From NCBI GenBank assembly GCA_000611775.1, contig KK106986.1, forward strand, positions 1 through 64,000: DNA of 64,000 bases, given 5' to 3'. The notes under the pieces are model-generated. The model was not told the origin of the DNA. It saw nothing but the letters and a program-made list of their open reading frames with translations, and ran no database searches. This document shows, piece after piece, positions 1 through 10,500 of the stretch. The stretch comes from Umbilicaria muhlenbergii (lineage: Eukaryota; Ascomycota; Lecanoromycetes; Umbilicariales; Umbilicariaceae). Both the position numbers and the translations under genes were made by a program. The stretch's first letter is position 1, and each line of letters starts with the position of its first letter.

Positions 1-421
1 TTAAGGTTAGGCTCAACAAGTGTCTTAAGACCTGAAATATAAGATCTTTAATTAATTATGATTCAATCAAAAGATCTTTTAACTCATAAGCTCTGTGCTT
101 ATCAGTCCTTTAATAAATTTTGACTGTGATGTTGATTGATATCATCTCTTTGAAATATTTAATATGAATCAGACTTTTATAGCCTTTAAATTTCTCAGCT
201 GAAGAACATATCATGAAAAAGAGACAAAGACTATATAAGTGAAAAGTGCATGCAGTAAGTGAGATAAATGTTAAGTTACACTTTAAATTCTGATTCATGT
301 AAATGAAATTACTCACAGCAAGTCACTGCTTATTTTTCATGATAATGAGAACAAATGAAATAACTGTATGATGACTGAAGCATGAGAATATGACTTCAGA
401 GTCAAGATTATATTCAATTTA

Positions 422-1153
422 AAGATGTACATCAATGAAGATATTATGCTTGACTGAATTAAGCATTAATATACTCATGCTTTTACTTTTTCTCATTAAG
501 AAAATCATCCTCATCTTCTTTCTCTGAATGTTTTCAATGCTCAGAAAACACCTGCTGTTTTAAAAGCTTTTAAAGCTCTGAACTGCATTTCAAGCATGAT
601 TTCAGATGAATGTACAAGGTATATTCAAGTTCTGAATGTTTTAATTAACAAGCTTTTAAAGTTAATGATTGAGGAGCTTGTGAAGCAGTATTATAATAAT
701 CATAAAGAGTAATGAATAAAAGAGGCTTACACTGTAGAAGATCAACAAGTCATGCTTACATATTAAATAAAGCAGGCTTAAGAGGATCTTCACAAGACAC
801 ATGAAGATTTTATATGCAAGACTTTTCAATAATTGAGACTGTCACTGATGATGAATAACTCAGAGGATTAAGAATTATCTATTAAAAATCTTCCTGAGAT
901 TGAAATTGAAGACTGAGAAGAGGAAGTACTTGTTTTAAATGATGTACTCATGAATGATGACACTGAGTTTACATTTATTACTCAGATGAAGCTTGATACT
1001 CAAGAAAAGCAGTCTCAAGAGGAGAAGAACTCAGATGTAAAGTTTATAAAACATATAACCTCTTTCATAAACAGTGACAGTGGCAGTGACAATGAAGGCA
1101 GTGAAAGCAGTGAGAGCAGTGTGCAAGAACTTTACAGTCAATATGTGATGTAA
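422..1153 (+). pseudogene. Decayed pogo/Fot-type DDE transposase, C-terminal part
   Basis: One reading frame can be followed from about 422 to the stop at 1153, interrupted by TGA and TAA codons. It reads like the end of the fungal DDE superfamily endonuclease (pogo/Fot1) family. A segment near 430-500 resembles the 'NEDIMLDWIKHW' stretch. A segment near 600-660 (SDECTRYIQVLNVLINK) matches the family's 'GCTRYIQPLDVSINKP' block. Then come a YTVEDQQVMLTYW-like and a SIKNLPEIEIEDW-like block. Several stops fall where the family has Trp, as expected from C-to-T hypermutation of TGG on the opposite strand. An acidic Ser/Glu-rich tail (from 950) closes it. The N-terminal DNA-binding part is not recognisable here. 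It is certainly not functional. Confidence 0.75.
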
Positions 1154-2193
1154 TCTTATAAAATAATTTCTATGTATGTATGAGAATCATCAATTGAAAT
1201 CATGTCTTATAACACAGTATGTCTTATAGATTAATAGTATCTTATATGTCAATTAATGTGATAATTGTTGAGTTAAAACATTATAATATTAACTTCTGTA
1301 AAGATTAACATATTAACACTTTTATATATAATACTGCTTTATAACAGTTAATAATCTCAGTGTTTAATTAATTATTATAAGTAATTCTTTAATCAGTTAT
1401 TTTATTACTGTTCATAAATAAGATTGTGTAATTTTAATTCAATACTGTTATTTTGCTTCAGTCAGTTTTATTGTTTTACTGACACATTACTGTCTGATAA
1501 TTATTAACTTTTTTATATAAATCTGCTTTTAAACTGTTTTATACAAATACAATAAAATGAAAATATTAAATATGTTTAACATTATGTTAATTATTACAGA
1601 GCAGCATTATAAATAATAGTACTGAAATATCAGTTTTTACAGAGTTTAATATAATAGTTTTTAAATCAGCAGTTACACAGTCACTTAATAAATTAATGCT
1701 TTATAAATATATCAGATTTCATAAAATGTGTGAGTTTAATTCAGACAGATTTCTTACACATATAATTATGTATAATGAGAAAATATCTGAGAAACATTTA
1801 ACTGTACTTACAGAACTAATTTTCTGAGAGTAACTTTATATAACTGCAGTTACACACATTAAAAGTTAAACTTAAAATATTAAATCTATGTAAGAAGGAA
1901 AACAATTATCAGACACTGATAATGTTAATTATTATAAAGCAGTATTATATATAACAGTATTAAAATATTAGTCTCTGCAGTATGCAGTCACTTAATAAAT
2001 TAATGCTTAACATTATATTATTTAATAAGCAGTAATGTTTTCTTAATTACTGTTATTATGTTATATTTTTAACTCTTTAATCTTTAAGCTAGTATTATGT
2101 TTATTAAAAGTTTATTAACTATTAAATATGTATGTTAACACAGTATAAAGACTGAAAATAAAGTATTTCAATCACTATAACTGCTGTAACACT
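1154..2193. other. AT-rich spacer without a gene
   Basis: Very AT-rich sequence between the transposase relic and the helicase gene. I see no coding potential. It contains a diverged direct duplication, listed separately. Confidence 0.6.
1577..2020. repeat. Diverged direct duplication, two copies about 340 bp apart
   Basis: The segment at about 1577-1700 (ATGTTAATTATTACAGAGCA, then CAGTCACTTAATAAATTAAT) recurs at about 1917-2020 with scattered A/G and C/T differences. It looks like an old repeat fragment mutated independently in both copies. Confidence 0.55.
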
Positions 2194-5100
2194 TTAATCT
2201 TTAGTAGAGAAGTTAAACTTGCTCTCTTTAAGCTCTTGTCTTCTGTTCTGAATATGAAAAAGAAGCTCAATAGCTGTAATACTGTCAATGTCAAGTACTC
2301 TCTTATACTGACAGATATACTTAAGAAACTTAACTCTGTCCTTTAATATATCTGCATCAATAAGAGTAGATAATTGATATCTATTTCTCATGTCATATGC
2401 AGCATACATGAGACACAGAACTAAGTACTTATAAGTACATTTATCAGTATCAGAGCTCTTTGTCTGCTTACAGACAGAAACAGGCAGATAACAAGAAAAA
2501 CAACAAGAACCTTCTCTCAGTAAATGTGCAGACTTAATCTGCTGTAAAGCTTCAATAACAAACTGACTCATTCTTTTCTGAGAACACTGTTTAAAGTGAT
2601 GCTCAGTGAAAGAAGATGACTCACTCTGCAAAGAAACATAACAGAAAGTGCAAACACATTGAACTTCATTAAGAAACTCAAGTAACTGCTGCTTCTGCTG
2701 TTCATTATTCTGAACAAAAACCTTATACTGTGTAATCTCATGCTCTCTTTGTATCTGTCTAGCAGAACAAAGATCACATAAAGCTTGAGAAGTTAAACAT
2801 TCATCAGTGATAATATTATCAAAGACTCTGTTTATTACTCTTCTTCTGCAGACTGATTCAGATAAATACTCTTTAAAGTATCTTCTCTCTTCATTATCAG
2901 ACTGCCAAACTTTAGATTGAGATAAAGTAGTAAGAGTTAAAGAAACTGCATGTGATGAATCTCTGCCTGCTCTGCCTGACTCTTGAACAAAGTCAATTAA
3001 AGAAAAAGAACTGAGAAAATGAATAACAAGTCTGACAGAAGAATAATCAAAACCTACACTTAATGCAGAAGTTGTCACTAAGATAGTTTCTTTACCTGCA
3101 ATAAAATCTGACAGAGTCTCAGACTTATAGGTAGAATCACTGTGATAAACAGCACAGTTAAGAAAAGTTCTTAATCTCTCAGCAGAAGCTTTAGACATCA
3201 TATATATTAAAACTCTGTCTTGTGAAGAAAAAGTCTTTATAAAAGATATCAAAATACTTTGCAGTTCAGAGAATTGAGATGCTTCTTCTAAAGATTCAAA
3301 GTAAGAAACTCTGTAAGAAATATTATGTCTGACTGTCTGAGCTCTGATAACAGTATTCTGTTGAATCATCATATGCTCTTCAAGGTTCTTCTGTAATTTA
3401 GCAGATAAAGTAGCAGAGAGAAAGATAAACTGAGTATTAATCAATCTCAATTGCTTTAATAAATGCATATGATATCTATAAGAAGCAGCAGTAATAATAA
3501 GATGACACTCATCAAAGATTATTCTGTCAAGTTTATGCTGTGACTGCAGATCTTTCAGAAAGAACTGAAAGTTTGCAGTCACAGCAGTTTCAACAGAAAC
3601 AAAAATTAATGAGTCTGCCTTCTTACTGTCTTCATATATAGAAGCAGAAACAGAAAACTGCTGACATCTCTTTAATAAATCAAGCTTCAGTGCTGTCAAA
3701 GGCACAATAACAACAGTGCATTCAGAATTAGAAAAAGAAGCAGTGAATAAATATAAAAGAGATTTGCCTTGACCTGTGCCTAAAATCACAGTGAGACAAT
3801 TAACTTTTTTTAATATTAACTCAACTGCTCTTCTCTGTTCAGTACATGTGAATTGAGCATCATTTATGTTAAGAAATTGTCTTAAACATATCAGTAAAGT
3901 GTCTGAAACATCTTCAGTCTCAATTCTTCTTCTAACATCAACTGCATGTAAAGAATCACAGTCAGAAACAGTAAACTGAGACTGAGAGTGTTCAATACTC
4001 TGCATGTCACTGAATAACTGTCTCTGTAAGTCAGAAAGCTTAACTCTCTTCTCATCATGAGTATCAATAAAAGAAACATCAGAAATTGCTCTTTGATGCT
4101 TCTTATTAAAGTACTTTAGAGCTTGAGTAGTGTCTGCATTTAAAGAAGACTGCAGTGCTCTCTGACTCACAGAAACATTATCAGAAGTTGAAGTAAAAGA
4201 AGAATAAGAAAGCACTATTGTATGAAGCTTAAAAAATTGATGATATTTTAAGCTAAACTGCAAATATTGCTGCTGCTTATCTACTCTGACATTAGCTAAA
4301 CTGTTAGACAGTTTAGCATAATGTAATTGATCAGTCTGAACAGAATGATGCATTTGAGCAGCAATGATCTCATTAACATTATTATTGTCTTCATGTGTAG
4401 AGTCAGAAAGATCTTCAAACATAAAGTATCTGACAAAACTGAGACTTAAGTGTCTGTATAAAGCAACTGAAAACTTCTGACCTAACACTCTTTGAGAATA
4501 ATGTCTCATCACAGAAGACAGAGCATCTGTACTTAATGTCTTTCTCTGAAAAGAGAAGAGTAAAGTAGAAGGCTGCTGAGTTCTCAGATCATAATTAATC
4601 TCTAAAAAGTGCATAAAAGGTAGAACTAATGCAGTATAATATAAAGACAAATAAGAAACAGATTGAGAAAGATACTTAACAGCAGATCTTTCTTTAACAG
4701 TAATATGCAGCTGCTTAGAATATTTCAGTTTAATCATAAAGAGATTAACTGTACTATCAAGTAGTAAATTTCTCTGATTTGCTGTCAGAGAATTACAATA
4801 TTTCAGAGTACTTAACTCTGTTACTCTTGAAGGTAAACCTGCTGTCATATGATATAACAGCATAAGAATCTTCAAGAATGAATAAATCTTCTGATAATAC
4901 TGCTTAACAGTTCTTTTCTTAAACTGTAACTGAGAGTTACTGTTAAGAAAGAAGAAAGAATCTCTCAATTCAGCATCAGTCATTATTAACTTCTGTACAA
5001 AAGAAGTGAAGTGACTCAACTTCTGATTGTAAGAAATATAATAAGAATAAGCAGTATTATCATTGAGATTCTCTGTACTTGCAGCTTCAGAAAGATTTAA

Positions 5101-6942
5101 CAGAGTAAACTCAGATGTAATTCTCTTAAACAGCAAATCATTAAACAAAATACTGTGTGCATCAATAAGCAGTGTCTTAAAAAGCAACTGCATATCATCA
5201 ACAGACACAGTAATATCTCTGCAGCTAAGACTGTTATTCTGATGCTTAATAATACTATAAGTAGATGCAGACATCTCTTTATTAACTTTAAAAGCATAAG
5301 CTCTTAAAGCTAAAACTTCAGCTAAAGCAGTGCTAGCATTATTGTGAAAATACTGCTGCATAAAGCTTGAAAGAAGAAATAAATATGTCTGCTTCTCATT
5401 ATTATCAGACTGTTGTAAAAACAGCTGATAAGAATAAGAGACAGTGAGAAGCTGAGAACAATATATAAATGCAGAATAAAGCTGTGACATCTGTTTACTG
5501 TCTTTCAGTGACTTGCTGTCAATGTTTATGCTTTTGCAAGCAAAGAAAACATTGATAGCACTGTCAAAGTTATTCAGTAAGACTGACTGCTTAAGAAAAG
5601 CAGTCAGCAGATTAAGAACAGCAGCTTGTTTCTGATTTAACTGACTGACAACAGACTTCTGCACTGTAGTATTATTATCAGAAAGAGAATTAATCTCTGA
5701 ATCATCATCAGTTTCTTCTTCAGAAGAAGTCTCATCATTTAACTCTGATAAATCAGAGCTGTCAGAGTTAGATATAGAAACATCAGAGTCATACTCATAA
5801 AGATTATTATAAGATTGTCTCTCTTTTCTGCTTTGTTTAGAAACAGACTTGCCTTTATTCTTTATAAACTCATCATCTTCTGAATTGACTTCATTGTTAA
5901 AGAAAAGAGTTTGCACTCTTTCTAAACAAGAAGCAATCTCAGAATCAGTCTGATAAAGTATAGAAGTCTCAATAGAGTCTGCAGTTCTCATAATAAAACA
6001 CAAGAACTGAGACATAATATTGAAATACTTCTTAAAAGAAGTCTGCTTTTGCACTGTTTTAAATCTCTTCAGAGTAGTTCTGTTGAGTTCAAAACAGTTT
6101 AACACATTTAAGTGCTGTCTTTGCAGTGTCTGTACTCTCACTGAAGCATGTAATAAAACAGCTTCTAAAGTCTGACAAAGAGAATGCAGAGTATCAGACT
6201 TATCACAGCTTAAAACACTGTCAGATAATACTTTAATGTCTCTCTTATGAAGAAACTTTAAGTAATTAGTCTGCATCTGAAAAGCAGACATTTCAGACTT
6301 AGAATGATTTAATTGCATCACAGAAGATTTCTCTGCAATTAATGTCTTTCTTTCAGTGTATGTGTGTAAGAACTGATTGACTGCTTCTTGCATAACAGAG
6401 TCTGATTGTATAACAGCAGATTCAATATTATTAACATCAGAAATAATAACTTCTTCAGAAGAAGATGCATTATTTGAAGTAACAATAAAAAATCTTCTGT
6501 TTAACTCAAGACTTTGTGCAGAAAGATCAGCAACAGAAATGTTCTCATAATGAGTCTCATGATTACTTTGAGCATGTCTTAAAATGTTCTGTCTACTGAG
6601 AAAAACCTTTCTGCAGTCACTGACAGTACATTGAAAAGCATGAGAGTAAGTTCTCAACTCTGAGAAAGCAGAAAGAGAGGGTTGTTGTAATAACTGCAAA
6701 ATTACATTATCATGTGAATTAAGTTCAAGCTGAGAATAATGCTGAACAACAGATTGATGTACAGCTTTATCAACTTTTACAGCAATCAAGTGAGACTTAA
6801 TATGCTGTGAAAGCTGTGAAGACTGCACGGAAATCTGACACTCAGCACACATCAACAGCTTAAACTCAGCATAATAATGTAATACAATATCAAGAGCAGT
6901 GATAGCTGCAGAGACAGTAGAAATTTGAGCAAACATTCTCAA
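2194..6942 (-). CDS. OrsD-type zinc finger / tyrosine-recombinase-like / RecQ helicase fusion protein
   Basis: An intact 1,582-residue ORF. Seen in order: a C2H2 finger (C32, C35, H47, H51) and a second (C105, C110, H123, H128), resembling the OrsD/DUF3505 N-terminus. An acidic Ser/Asp/Glu stretch follows (about 385-425). Residues about 640-890 carry tyrosine-recombinase hallmarks: GLPSR with R706, an LYRH box with R830, then HHS and Y875 nine residues after H866. A RecQ helicase core follows: Q-motif near 1036, Walker A GTGQGKS (1055-1061), DECH (1144-1147), SAT (1175-1177), GRAGR (1323-1327), and a RecQ zinc site (C1365, C1382, C1389, C1392). Two more Cys/His clusters lie near 1431-1453 and 1480-1491. 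RecQ-like helicases of this sort are known from fungal telomere-linked and mobile loci. The recombinase assignment is inference from motifs. Trp occurs once; Gly and Pro are rare and concentrate in motifs. It is probably the gene of a mobile or subtelomeric element. Confidence 0.8.
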   Translation of the reverse strand: MRMFAQISTVSAAITALDIVLHYYAEFKLLMCAECQISVQSSQLSQHIKSHLIAVKVDKAVHQSVVQHYSQLELNSHDNVILQLLQQPSLSAFSELRTYSHAFQCTVSDCRKVFLSRQNILRHAQSNHETHYENISVADLSAQSLELNRRFFIVTSNNASSSEEVIISDVNNIESAVIQSDSVMQEAVNQFLHTYTERKTLIAEKSSVMQLNHSKSEMSAFQMQTNYLKFLHKRDIKVLSDSVLSCDKSDTLHSLCQTLEAVLLHASVRVQTLQRQHLNVLNCFELNRTTLKRFKTVQKQTSFKKYFNIMSQFLCFIMRTADSIETSILYQTDSEIASCLERVQTLFFNNEVNSEDDEFIKNKGKSVSKQSRKERQSYNNLYEYDSDVSISNSDSSDLSELNDETSSEEETDDDSEINSLSDNNTTVQKSVVSQLNQKQAAVLNLLTAFLKQSVLLNNFDSAINVFFACKSINIDSKSLKDSKQMSQLYSAFIYCSQLLTVSYSYQLFLQQSDNNEKQTYLFLLSSFMQQYFHNNASTALAEVLALRAYAFKVNKEMSASTYSIIKHQNNSLSCRDITVSVDDMQLLFKTLLIDAHSILFNDLLFKRITSEFTLLNLSEAASTENLNDNTAYSYYISYNQKLSHFTSFVQKLIMTDAELRDSFFFLNSNSQLQFKKRTVKQYYQKIYSFLKILMLLYHMTAGLPSRVTELSTLKYCNSLTANQRNLLLDSTVNLFMIKLKYSKQLHITVKERSAVKYLSQSVSYLSLYYTALVLPFMHFLEINYDLRTQQPSTLLFSFQRKTLSTDALSSVMRHYSQRVLGQKFSVALYRHLSLSFVRYFMFEDLSDSTHEDNNNVNEIIAAQMHHSVQTDQLHYAKLSNSLANVRVDKQQQYLQFSLKYHQFFKLHTIVLSYSSFTSTSDNVSVSQRALQSSLNADTTQALKYFNKKHQRAISDVSFIDTHDEKRVKLSDLQRQLFSDMQSIEHSQSQFTVSDCDSLHAVDVRRRIETEDVSDTLLICLRQFLNINDAQFTCTEQRRAVELILKKVNCLTVILGTGQGKSLLYLFTASFSNSECTVVIVPLTALKLDLLKRCQQFSVSASIYEDSKKADSLIFVSVETAVTANFQFFLKDLQSQHKLDRIIFDECHLIITAASYRYHMHLLKQLRLINTQFIFLSATLSAKLQKNLEEHMMIQQNTVIRAQTVRHNISYRVSYFESLEEASQFSELQSILISFIKTFSSQDRVLIYMMSKASAERLRTFLNCAVYHSDSTYKSETLSDFIAGKETILVTTSALSVGFDYSSVRLVIHFLSSFSLIDFVQESGRAGRDSSHAVSLTLTTLSQSKVWQSDNEERRYFKEYLSESVCRRRVINRVFDNIITDECLTSQALCDLCSARQIQREHEITQYKVFVQNNEQQKQQLLEFLNEVQCVCTFCYVSLQSESSSFTEHHFKQCSQKRMSQFVIEALQQIKSAHLLREGSCCFSCYLPVSVCKQTKSSDTDKCTYKYLVLCLMYAAYDMRNRYQLSTLIDADILKDRVKFLKYICQYKRVLDIDSITAIELLFHIQNRRQELKESKFNFSTKD

Positions 6943-7255
6943 TGTAGTAATTCTTTAAAGAATATACTGAAAGGATACAAATATTATGTGATAAACAAAT
7001 TTCAGCAAATATAAAAGCAGTAAAGCAGTATGATATATGAGAGTACTTAATCTGTGATGTGTGAAGAGTGTGATAAAGGAAGAGTGTGCAGTAATAAGAG
7101 TGTGTGATAATATGTGTGTGTGTGAGAGTATGTGTGTGTGTGACAGTGTGAGTGTAGATGTAATATCTAAAGAGTCAAGTTCAAAGTTAGAAAAAATTCT
7201 CGCAGTCATAGACTGAAAGGTTGACATGACAACCTTAAATGCTAAGATAAGATAA
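6943..7255. other. Upstream region of the helicase gene with TG-rich simple sequence
   Basis: The 313 bases 5' of the helicase start contain a TG-rich low-complexity run (about 7070-7155). It produces a 90-codon minus-strand ORF of His/Ser/Thr repeats (6955-7227). I do not consider that ORF a gene. The helicase promoter probably lies here or in the adjacent tandem array. Confidence 0.4.
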
Positions 7256-8012
7256 GATTGAACATCAATATTTCTTTAACATAAACTTGTCTTTTTTGTA
7301 CAGCAATGAGTTCTACAGTTATAACAATAGTTTCAGTGTATGAATTATGCAGCTTAATGAGCTTTATAAGTCTGTCATATAAAGTTTTATTATAACTGAT
7401 GAGGTGTCAAAGTTATGCGTGTTGTAAGTGTGTATATGCTGAACTTTTTGCGACCACTGTACAGAAGGTTGAGAAGAACATCAACATTTTCAAAGCAAAA
7501 AACTTAACATTTTTATACAGGAATAACTTCTATAGTTATAACAATTCTTTCAGTTTAAGAACTACTCAGTTTAATGAGCTCTACAGTTGTCTCATATAAT
7601 ATTTTATCATAACTGCTGAGGTGTTAAACTTATGTGTGTTGTAAGTGTGTATATACTCAACTTTTTTGCGACCGCTGTGCTGTATAAAGGGAAGAACATC
7701 AACATTTTCAAAGCAAAAAACTTAACATTTTTATACAGGAATAACTTCTATAGTTATAACAATTCTTTCAGTTTAAGAACTACTCAGTTTAATGAGCTCT
7801 ACAGTTGTCTCATATAATATTTTATCATAACTGCTGAGGTGTTAAACTTATGTGTGTTGTAAGTGTGTATATACTCAACTTTTTTGCGACCGCTGTGCTG
7901 TATAAAGGGAAGAACATCAACATTTTCAAAGCAAAAAACTTAACATTTTTATACAGGAATAACTTCTATAGTTATAACAATTCTTTCAGTTTAAGAACTA
8001 CTCAGTTTAATT
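7256..8012. repeat. 218-bp tandem array, about 3.5 units
   Basis: The landmark AAGAACATCAACATTTTC starts at 7474, 7692 and 7910, a period of exactly 218 bp. Units 2, 3 and the truncated unit 4 (7910 to about 8012) are almost identical; the first unit (from about 7256) is diverged. Complete units contain a conserved GCGACCGCTGTG (GCGACCACTGTA in the first), one of few places in the AT-rich block where CG dinucleotides persist. The small ORFs it creates are a by-product of the repeat. Confidence 0.9.
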
Positions 8013-8153
8013 TCTGAGTTCTTAAGATAAAAAGACAGGCAGAACTGCATATTTAAGAACTCAGACTGCTTTATAACTTTCTTCTTTCAAGCTTCTTTAT
8101 TCAACCTCTCTGTCAAAAGTTAAGGTTGAGTATTAATATTTACCAGGGGTTGA

Positions 8154-8224
8154 GTACCATAAGGTTGAAATGACTGAGAAGTACTGAGACTGTGATATAA
8201 TGTACTCTGTCAGCCTTATGGTAC
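8154..8224. repeat. Inverted repeat (hairpin), 11-bp perfect arms
   Basis: GTACCATAAGG at 8154-8164 is the exact reverse complement of CCTTATGGTAC at 8214-8224. Similarity extends a few bases beyond each arm with mismatches. Confidence 0.65.
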
Positions 8225-8536
8225 CCAGCTGAGTACCAGGTGAGAATTAAGATTAGTGAACAAATGTTACATGCATGAAGATTTTTTTTCACATTAAAAT
8301 CATGATTATTTAAAACCTGCATCACTGCATCACCTGAGAGTGATTAAATTCTCAAGAGGTTAAATTATGTAAAAAATTAATAATAATCATCTTTTTTTTG
8401 CAAGCTGCTCTGCATCAGTGATGCATGTACACACTTAAGTGATTAAACAGAGGAGAAAAGAAGAAGAAGAAGAAAAAAAAAGAATAAATTAATAAATTTT
8501 AAATAAATAAGAAAGTCACAAGTGTGATTAATTAAA

Positions 8537-8713
8537 GCTATGAAAAAATATTACATGCATGAAGATTTTCTTTTTCACAGGTGCAGTCAATCAGAGCTGT
8601 AAAAAAATATTATGTGCATGAAGATTTTCTTTCTCATGAGCATAATCAATCAGAGCTGTGAAAAAGTATTATGTGCATAAGAATTTTCTTTCCCACAGGT
8701 GCAATTCATCAGA
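8537..8713. repeat. 59-bp tandem repeat, three units
   Basis: Units begin at 8537, 8596 and 8655 and share GCTxTxAAAAA, then ATTAxxTGCAT, then TTTTCTTT and TCAxCAGAG. A related single stretch occurs near 8265-8295. No coding potential. Confidence 0.75.
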
Positions 8714-8787
8714 GTCATGAAAATAATTTAAACTTTACAGAAAGGTTGCAAACTGTGCAGATGATTATGTGTAATTAATATTTTTTT

Positions 8788-8840
8788 ACTTATTTACTTA
8801 TTTACTTATTTACTTGCTTGCTTGCTTGCTTGCTTGCTTG
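8788..8840. repeat. TTAC/TTGC tetranucleotide microsatellite
   Basis: A run of TTAC-type repeats passes directly into TTGC repeats, ending 16 bp before the 5' LTR. Confidence 0.85.
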
Positions 8841-8856
8841 TCAGTTAGCAGCTAAC

Positions 8857-9262
8857 TGTTATGACTTAATCAGAACAATACTTAAAAATATGTGCTTATG
8901 ATGAACAGCTGATACTGATCAAAGTGATTAAAGTGAGTGAGAGCTTGAACACTTTAATCATCTTGATCAAGATGATTAAGCTGTTTAAAGTGATTAAAAA
9001 TTTAATTATTATGATCATCTTAATCACATGAGTCTTCTAGAGTTTATATAATCACAGGTAGATTCATAATTAAAAGCTCATACTCAACTCATGTATTAAA
9101 TGCAATCTCTTAAGTCTACAATTATTAATTCCCTCACTTGATCTTAACCTTAAGATTGTTGTTGATTATATAGTTCATTGAACCTTGTCTAGTTCATTGA
9201 ATCATACTTATAATTCACTGAATGATAATATTACCTCAGTCATTATGACATCACTCATTACA
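8857..9262 (+). repeat. 5' LTR of the Ty3/gypsy element
   Basis: 406 bp, starting TGTTATGACTTAATC and ending ATTACA. Aligned by eye with the 3' LTR, differences are C/T or G/A transitions without indels, and this copy is the more AT-shifted. Confidence 0.92.
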
Positions 9263-9539
9263 CTTTGAGCATCAACTTATGAAGTGTCAGTTGTGCAATG
9301 AACTGACTCATTGATCTTAAGATGTTCAAATCCTCTGACAGAGAAGAATCAGTCATTGAACATTTCTCTGACAAAGTAATCTGAGTTAAGATCTCATTAT
9401 CAGATAAGTTTCTTAATGAGAGAAGATTGTTAAATTTGTTTTTCACTCAGCTTGACATGTACCTGCAGTTCAACAAGTCTTTATTTGTGTTAAAATCAGA
9501 GAAAGTGTTGTTCACTTTCTCATTCCTGAGGTCAGATGC

Positions 9540-10500
9540 TTTAAACTGATTTAAATTTATCCTTTGAAATTATCTTGATAATAAGAGTGAAGATCAGAAT
9601 GATTTAATTAATGAGATCTTTCATGCATTAAAGAAATTCAAGAAACAGATAAGAATAATGTTTAAGACAGTTGATGAAAAGATAATGATGAAGCAAGAAC
9701 TTTGCATTATTCAGCAGAAAGAAGCAGCTGCTACATATGCAGTAAACTTTCAAAGACTCACCTCACATATGAATTGAGATGATATTGCTTTGACAGTGCA
9801 ATATTACAAGGGACTGAAGAATGTGATGAAAGATGAAATCTTTAAAATTAAACACCCTGTCATGCTCTCAGAAATGATTGAATGATCAATCATCATCAAC
9901 AACTGAGCTTATGAATGAAGTTTAAAAAAGAGTCATAAGATTCTTGTACCTTGAAGGGCTGAGAAGAATCATGAGCATCAATATAATAATCAATCTTATT
10001 ATGAATCTCAACTCATGAAAATTGATGCTGTTACTCAAGTGAATCAATTTCAGTGAGGGAAAGGATCAAGAAAGAACTCAGGAAAGAAAAAAAAACCTCA
10101 TAAAAATAATTATTATAATTGTGAAAAATCAGGACACTTCATCTGAGACTGTTGAAATTCTGAAAAAATCATTCAATCAAAGAAGACATATGCTGCCATG
10201 CAAGAAGTAAAGGGCAAAGATAATCATAATGTTATATTTTAAACAGCATGTTATGATGATGACTGTCACACACATCAGAGTGATAAAGACAGCTCTGAGT
10301 GATTTTCATGTCAATTTAAAGAGATAAGAGAATATGTCATCACCTCTCACTTAAATCAAGCTGCAGACTTGAAGAAATGACAAGTTTAATGAAATCAATT
10401 CAATCAAGAAGGCAACTACATTAACAGTGATGAAATAATGCTCTCATCTAGTGAGGAGGAAGACTTCATGAAAGTAATAAACTTTAATGACTCAGAAGAA
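9540..10500 (+). pseudogene. Gag remnant with CCHC zinc knuckle
   Basis: In the frame of position 9769 the translation shows a capsid-like region, e.g. ALTVQYYKGLKNVMKDE after a TGA that replaces Trp. A zinc-knuckle follows near 10111-10150 (YNCEKSGHFI-stop-DC) whose first Cys has become Tyr by a G-to-A change. A Lys-rich stretch precedes the knuckle. The borders are approximate because no intact start or stop survives. Confidence 0.75.

Noticed and set aside
6955-7227. 90-codon ORF upstream of the helicase gene as a separate protein
   Set aside because: Mostly low-complexity His/Ser/Thr from a TG repeat.
7399-7817. Two similar short ORFs of 61-66 codons
   Set aside because: They are produced by the 218-bp tandem repeat and have no protein-like features.
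7256-8012. CRISPR-like array
   Set aside because: Units are long, directly adjacent, without spacers, in a eukaryote.
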